This document shows, piece after piece, positions 59,601 through 64,000 of a stretch of 64,000 nucleotides of DNA. The DNA comes from Amborella trichopoda (lineage: Eukaryota > Streptophyta > Magnoliopsida > Amborellales > Amborellaceae). The DNA is taken from NCBI RefSeq assembly GCF_000471905.2, contig NW_006498608.1, positions 2,663,491 to 2,727,490 on the forward strand, given 5' to 3'. The translations under genes and the position numbers were made by a program. The number at the start of each line of letters is the position of its first letter. Positions within the stretch are counted from its first letter, which is position 1. The notes beneath the pieces were generated by a model that was given only the letters and a program-made list of their open reading frames with translations, was not told the origin of the DNA and did no database searches.

Positions 59601-60957
59601 ACTGGGTGACTATTTTCTAGTAACTCCTTTCCTTTTCTTTCTCGATTCACCGCCTACTGTTCTACTTTCTTATGCTCTCACGTCTTTCACTACACTCTAC
59701 TTCAGTATTTTCTTTTTTCCTTCCCCTTGAACTCTTTATATTGTAGTCTGAGCACCCGACTTGTGGGATGCCATCTTTCGGATTTTTTCTGATGTAATGC
59801 ACTATATTATTAATACAAAGTTAACCACTTTCTCAAAAAAAAACAATGTTCAAATTTGTTATGCATCACAAAGAAAGGGACATTGTTATACATCACATAA
59901 AAAGAGAAAGTGGGAAACCTTTAAATGAATTTTTTTTGAGAAAGCCGTTAAATGAAATTAGATACCATAAGAACTACATAAAGTTTTATTGTTAAATTAA
60001 TCTACTTACATTGTTAAGAGAACCAACTCCGTTTGAAGTCGCCAAGCTCTGAACTTTATCGTTCATGTCTCCACCCAAAATGGGCTCGTCAGACTGAACT
60101 TTTGAAGCGTGCTCGTGTTGTCCATTTCCTCTATCTAAAGACCCAACTACCCTAGTTTCGTCTTCCACTTCATCTTTAACGCTCTCTTTCTTCCCTCTCT
60201 CTTTCCTCTCCATTTTCTCATCCTTCTTCTCTGACTTTATAGCTGAAACCCCGGATTCTTCATCTACTTGGTCCTCAAACCTTCGCTTTTCTTTCCTAAC
60301 CTTCCTATCTTCCTTTTTCTCCAATTCAATGTGTTTTGATTCCGAACCCTTAGATTCTTCTACAACTCGATCTTCAAACCTTCGCCGCTTGTCATTCTTC
60401 TCTAATCTCTCTTCACCTCCATTGTCTTTCCTCTTGTGTGATCTTCTCTCTACTGATCCATCTCTATCAAGAACACCCTTACTCTCTGAGTACCTCGAGG
60501 TTTCCTTTGATTCTCTCTCTCTTCGATCATCCTTACCCTCAGAATACCTTAGAGTATCCTTTGATTCTCTCTCTCTTCGATCATCTTTATTCTCTGAGTA
60601 CCTTTGAGGTTCCTTTGATTCTCTCTCTCTTCGATCATCTTTACTCTCCGAGTACCTTTGAGTTTCCTTGGATTCTCTCTCTCTTCGATCTTCTTTCTCT
60701 CTGTGTCTCTCTCCTTCTCGTGCCCTAGAGTCTCTGCTCTCATGGTACTTTTGATCATGGTGTCTGTCTCTCTCTTTCTCCCTATGGCTCTCGATCTTAC
60801 TCTTTTTTGTCTCCCTCTCCCTCTCCTGGTGGCCTTCCCGATGGTCCCTCTCCAAGGAATACCTTTCCCTGCGCTCTCTCTCTGAAGAATGCCTCTCCCG
60901 GTGGTCTCTCTCTAAAGAATCCCTTCCCCTGTGTCCCTCTCTCTCTCTATACGTCAT
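47650..60957 (-). CDS. RDM16: U4/U6 snRNP splicing factor PRP3 (RDM16-like)
   Basis: Six coding exons give 961 aa: 60,957-60,010; 50,567-50,286; 50,173-49,745; 49,626-49,432; 49,349-49,186; 48,517-47,650. All phases agree and junctions are GT-AG. Residues 1-316 are Arg/Glu/Asp/Ser-rich with four 18-residue repeats. The middle holds [16 protein letters not shown] and [19 protein letters not shown]3 domain motifs follow ([86 protein letters not shown]). The C-terminal domain ends [20 protein letters not shown]3 contacts U4/U6 RNA and PRP4 in the tri-snRNP; the Arabidopsis protein RDM16 also affects RNA-directed DNA methylation. The protein is longer than the plant family norm (about 790 aa, from memory) because of the N-terminus. 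Intron 1 is 9.4 kb and full of transposons. Confidence 0.94.
48620..48745. repeat. Imperfect palindromes in PRP3 intron 5
   Basis: CAATATTTTCAAAATATTG is a palindrome at about 48,643-48,661, followed by repeated GATATCTTGAAAA blocks. It looks like a small inverted-repeat element with unclear ends. Confidence 0.5.
50851..51030 (-). mobile_element. SINE-like element with RTE-type 3' tail in PRP3 intron 1
   Basis: An ATC-repeat end with CCCAACTATTTGGGGTCGGC lies at the left, and CCACCTCCTTTACCCGGGC at the right. ATGCAATT-containing flanks (50,834-50,850 and 51,031-51,047) resemble a target duplication with some mismatches. It is a better-preserved copy of the element at 43,658. Confidence 0.75.
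51048..53729. other. PRP3 intron 1, unrecognised sequence
   Basis: About 2.7 kb without a recognisable domain or terminal repeat. Base composition is more even than in the other introns, so an old eroded element is possible. Confidence 0.4.
53730..53880. repeat. Minisatellite of GGATATTACC units
   Basis: AAGGATATTACC and AAAAGGATATTACC alternate about nine times. The flanking phrase GGATGATAGGCTCTTAAAGG is present on both sides, so the block looks like an expanded duplication. Confidence 0.9.
54433..55290. mobile_element. hAT-like element with GCCTAGGCG subterminal repeats
   Basis: It starts CAGTGTTTCAAAAAGC and ends GCTTTTTGAAACTATG. Many GCCTAGGCG/CGCCTAGGC motifs crowd the first 130 bp and reappear in the last 90 bp. 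The flanks contain ATCGAG on both sides. There is no transposase frame in 858 bp. Confidence 0.75.
57942..58264. mobile_element. Short hAT-like element nested in the LINE
   Basis: It starts CAGTGTTTCAAAAAACGG and ends GCGCTTTTTTAAATACTG. It shares CCGCCTAGGCG motifs and internal text with the 858-bp element at 54,433, so it is an internally deleted relative. The flanks match at about 5 of 8. Confidence 0.75.
58248..58540. repeat. 146-bp tandem duplication spanning the hAT terminus and LINE
   Basis: GCGCTTTTTTAAATACTGG at 58,248 recurs as GCGCTTTTTAAATATTGG at about 58,394, each followed by the same ~125 bp of LINE sequence (CATTTAAAGCATTTG, AGAGGACCTCCGAAA). The duplication therefore post-dates the insertion. 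Confidence 0.9.
59859..60009. other. Start of PRP3 intron 1
   Basis: Donor GTAAGTAG follows exon 1 on the minus strand. The stretch is AT-rich with no other feature. Confidence 0.7.
60475..60690 (-). repeat. In-frame 54-bp minisatellite in PRP3 exon 1
   Basis: Four consecutive 18-residue units of the form [18 protein letters not shown] occupy residues 90-161. DNA similarity is high between units, which implies recent expansion. Confidence 0.92.
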
Positions 60958-60958
60958 G

Positions 60959-60972
60959 GTTTAGGGTTTCCT
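60959..60972 (-). promoter_or_regulatory. Telo-box just upstream of the PRP3 start codon
   Basis: The minus strand reads GGAAACCCTAAACC immediately before the ATG. AAACCCTA telo-boxes are common in promoters and leaders of plant genes for the RNA and translation machinery. A GA-rich stretch follows upstream at about 61,065-61,150. Confidence 0.6.
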
Positions 60973-61509
60973 AGTTTCAGTGCTCCAATGGAAATCTGAG
61001 AAATAGAAGCTCGGGTTTGGAATTTGAATCAGGGGAAGCGAATAGAAAACTGAACTTTAGGTTTAGGTTAGAGAGAGAGAGGAGATGAAAACTTCCAGGA
61101 AATAGGGTTTTTAGAAAGAGAAGGAGATGACAACTCGAGAGAAAATGATTTACAGAGAGCCCTGATTTTACTGGGTTTAGAGCGAAAGAGAATATCCGTG
61201 AGAGGGAGTTCTGCTCAAAGTAACGGGTTTACAGAGAGAGAACCCTCGCGACACAATGTAAACCATGTCAGAAAACGCGGTTAACCTCCTCTTGGACGTA
61301 ATATGAAAAGATAGCAAAGAGAAAACGAGAATGACGCGGTCGTATGGGTGTTTTCATTATATTTATGCTCTTAGTTCATTTGTTAAATGGTCGGCGATCA
61401 TTCAAGATAGCAAATAACTTATAATTATTTTATTATTTTTAATAATATCTTAAATGTAATGATAATTAATTTCAATATGAACATTAAAACTACAAGCTTC
61501 ATTTCTGAT

Positions 61510-62350
61510 TGATAAAATGGCAAATTAATTATAAAAAAAAATTAACAAGTCCGTCAACTATATCCAGCTTCAAATCATTTATGAAGTGTTTAATTGAGAC
61601 GACATATATTGTAGCAATACTACAAGTAATATGCTCGTTTTCCATAATATATCTAGTTATACAACCTTGTTTCTTGTTATATCAAGAAACATATCTACCT
61701 TCAAAGAAGAATATAAATCATGATGTTGATTTTCTACTATCTGGGTCTTCTGCAAAATTTATATCAGAGTACCTAGTAACATCTAAATTATCAGCTTGAA
61801 AACACAACTTGTAATTTTTAGTTTTCTGAATATATCTGAGTATCATTTTTACAGCTTGTCAATGAGTCATCATATGATTATTCTGAAATCTACTAACAAA
61901 ACCATATGCATGACTCAAATCAGATATTGTACACAATATGATATAATTTATACATCTTACAGCTTGAGCATATGGAATTCTTTTTATGTCAGTTTTATCA
62001 TTATCATTTAATGGACACAATTTATTTGATAACTTCAAGTCTTTACAAATAGGTATATTTATGGGTTTGGAATTTTTCATCTTAAATATCTTTAAAATAC
62101 TTTTTAAATAATTTTCTTGAGATAAACATATAAGTCTTGAATTTTTATTTCTTGTTATCTTACTACTCAATACATGTGAGGTTTCTCTCATATCTTTCAT
62201 ATCAAAATAGGAACTTAGTCATGATTTGGTATAGTTAATCATGCCAATATCATTAGCAGCTATAAAAATATCATCTACATAGAATGATAATATAACAAAA
62301 TTGCTTTTACTATTCCTGATATATACACAATAATTAAACCTATTGGCTAC
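61510..62350 (-). mobile_element. Ty1/copia fragment: RT C-terminus and RNase H
   Basis: Minus-strand frames read a YVDDIFIAANDIG phrase, then the MKDM start of the next RT block, then SQENYLKSILKIFKMKNSKP, YAQAVRCINYIILCTISDLS and VTRYSDINFAEDPDSRKSTS. This is the copia order up to the RNase H D-S-DxAxDxxxRKS region. Stops occur in all parts and no LTR is seen. Confidence 0.85.
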
Positions 62351-62408
62351 ATAACTAATTTTAGTGATTGCATTATTGTAGTTCATATATATAGTATGTA
62401 TAGACTAG

Positions 62409-62616
62409 TTTTGCACTCAAAATTCCTCCTTATATCAAAATTTCTCATTTTACATGTTTTACACTCAAAAGAATATACATGTTTTTGCACTCAATAAAAT
62501 ATATTCGCATAATGAGTATATGAGAAAATACATGTGTGTGCTACATCATAATGATGAATAATGAAGATGAAATTATCATGTAATTTTGATATAATGAAGA
62601 ATTTTGAGTGCAAAAC
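62409..62616. repeat. Foldback element, arms of about 34 bp
   Basis: The left arm (62,409-62,442, TTTTGCACTCAAAATTCCTC) is the inverse of the right arm (62,582-62,616). The phrase TACATGTTTT(T/G)CACTCA recurs between them. Confidence 0.8.
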
Positions 62617-62693
62617 ATGTAAAATCGTGGAGATGTACATTATGAGTATTTGGACATTGTATTGAGTTTAATTGTATTTTTAAGTAAGGGATT

Positions 62694-64000
62694 TGTAAGT
62701 GACCGATTAGGGTTGGATTTTTATTATTCAAATGTGTATAAACCATGTTTGTAAGCTGAAATATATGTAGTATGGTTGTTTATTGAGATATTCATGCATT
62801 TCGGAAGGACCAGGACTTTCTGACATGTTTAAGTACTCCGACAAGTCACTGGCATAAGAGAGCTGCTGTGTGCAGTATAGAGAGAGTGAAAGCCGTCGTG
62901 CGTAGTAAAAAGAGAGAGCGAGAGCCGTCGTGCACAGCAAATAGAGAGAGAGTGAGAGCTGTAATCTGCAACAGGAGAGAGAAAGTTAGCCACAGTGCGC
63001 GTAAACTATACTACCGCGTGCGACACCGTCGACAGCATCACTGCCGCGCGGGATAAAAACTCTCTCTATCTCATGGTTGTTGCATGCCTCTTGATTTGCT
63101 ACTTGACACTAACATGCCTTTTGTTTGCCATTTGTAGCCTTTTGTTTGCCACCTGCCTGCTGCCTTTCCCTTATTTGCCTATAAATAAAGCCCCTTCACA
63201 AACCTCTAAAAGCCTTAGCCCTCTCTCTCTCTCCCATATCCTTCCTTCTCAAACACTTATAACTTCCAAGCTTGAGCCACCTTTGGAAGCTTGACTTGTG
63301 TGGGGAAATTGGAGTCCCCTTGAGTGTTGTAAGTGGACTTAGATTTTATGATTCTTGTGTTTTGATTGATGCATGCTTTATTTGTTTATCAAATTGTGTA
63401 ATTTAAGTATGATTATGGAAATGGATGTATAAATTGTTGCTTAAATTTTGCTAAGAACTTTGCTAAGCACGCACTCTGTTTTTTTGAAATTATGACTATC
63501 TTTTAAGCAATTGTTTAAGAATTGAGAATACTTCATTTAACCATGAAATTTTGTGGGGAAATACCCCTTTGAGTTTATTTATGGGGGGGAAATACCTCAT
63601 ATCGATCTTTATTGCGATTTGAAAGTTATGAGACTTTTGCTAGAATATGTCAACTTTGAACATGAAATTCTATAAACTTTAAATGTTTTTGCATAAGGCT
63701 ATTTACTGACCAAATTATATCCAAATCTGCTCAAACCACTTTTAAATGAATATGGTGAGTCTATTTCAAATATTATTTTGAAACCATGCCGAAATTCTAC
63801 GTGGTGTGGAAACTATGCCCTTTTTTCTATGAATAGGTCACTATTGTGAATGCAGGGAATTTTCAAAACTATTACCAATTTTATGTTAGACTGTTTACTA
63901 ACAAAATCACATCCAAATGTACGCAAACTACTTTTAAATGAAATATGAGTGAGTCTATTTCAAAAATGGTTTTGGAATCATGATGAAATTATTTGTGATT
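62694..64000 (+). repeat. Probable part of a long LTR, running off the window
   Basis: A GA-rich block is followed by a TATA-like CCTATAAATAAAGCCCC at about 63,178 and a CT-rich leader. Then come two roughly 187-bp related units (ACCACTTTTAAATGAA, GTGAGTCTATTTCAAA) at about 63,690 and 63,876. The style resembles the interior of the 3-kb gypsy LTR at 17,591-20,565. No coding sequence is seen and the end is outside the window. Confidence 0.4.

Larger units (their letters stand above)
56290..59845 (+). mobile_element. 5'-truncated L1-type LINE in PRP3 intron 1, antisense to the gene
   Basis: Plus-strand frames read in order: RT ([30 protein letters not shown]), the RT-to-zinc-finger connector ([20 protein letters not shown]), a zf-RVT region ([12 protein letters not shown]), and RNase H ([35 protein letters not shown]). 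Then come a 3' UTR with AATACAAAG and a poly-A tail at about 59,836. A 13-bp target duplication, ATGATCAAATTTG (56,277-56,289) and ATGTTCAAATTTG (59,846-59,858), has one mismatch. Frameshifts, stops and a nested hAT-like element make it inactive. A run of about 18 C sits at 57,099. Confidence 0.9.

Noticed and set aside
59149..59620. Plus-strand frames of 132 and 151 codons
   Set aside because: They run through a CT-rich LINE 3' UTR and consist mainly of Ser, Pro and Leu in overlapping frames.
60329..60885. Plus-strand frames opposite PRP3 exon 1
   Set aside because: They mirror the charged repeats of the real minus-strand exon.

Overview
This is a stretch of nuclear DNA from a flowering plant. 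The evidence is three spliced or intronless plant genes (a DYW-class pentatricopeptide-repeat gene, an AVT1-type amino-acid transporter, and the splicing factor PRP3/RDM16), GT-AG introns that are AT-rich, degenerate plant LINE, gypsy and copia elements, many hAT-, Mutator- and Harbinger-type MITEs, and three plastid-DNA fragments (trnL-UAA, the trnK-UUU intron flank and 23S rRNA). I cannot assign a species. One run of 20 Ns at 29,711-29,730 marks an assembly gap.

Layout. 1-10,459 is gene-poor: microsatellites, an RTE LINE 3' end, L1-type LINE RNase H fragments, a plastid trnL fragment and three hAT-like elements with recognisable 8-bp target duplications. 10,460-12,583 (-) is an intact 707-aa PPR-DYW protein. 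13,882-20,565 (-) is a Ty3/gypsy relic with about 3-kb LTRs, a decayed gag and, where pol should be, a 1.1-kb array with 95/140-bp periodicity. 20,566-28,921 holds a possible leader exon, a 3-kb Harbinger-like element carrying a broken first exon that resembles TTI1, and MITEs.

28,922-35,708 (-) is a 12-exon AVT1-type transporter (530 aa by my splicing) with 24-nt and 20-nt microexons and a probable U12-type intron with AT-AA ends. 36,000-46,030 is a nested MITE/LINE/plastid-DNA region with no gene that I can recognise. 47,650-60,957 (-) is PRP3/RDM16 in six coding exons (961 aa by my splicing). Its 9.4-kb first intron has been colonised by a SINE-like element, two hAT-like elements and a 5'-truncated LINE bounded by a 13-bp target duplication. 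61,510-62,350 is a decayed copia RT/RNase H fragment, and the right edge looks like the start of another long LTR.

The three genes are functionally independent (RNA processing, vacuolar amino-acid transport, U4/U6 snRNP splicing); nothing suggests an operon or a gene cluster. All three lie on the minus strand. The most notable observations are the non-canonical U12 intron in the transporter, the gag-plus-satellite gypsy relic, the TTI1-like exon inside a TIR element, and the plastid fragment embedded in a LINE.
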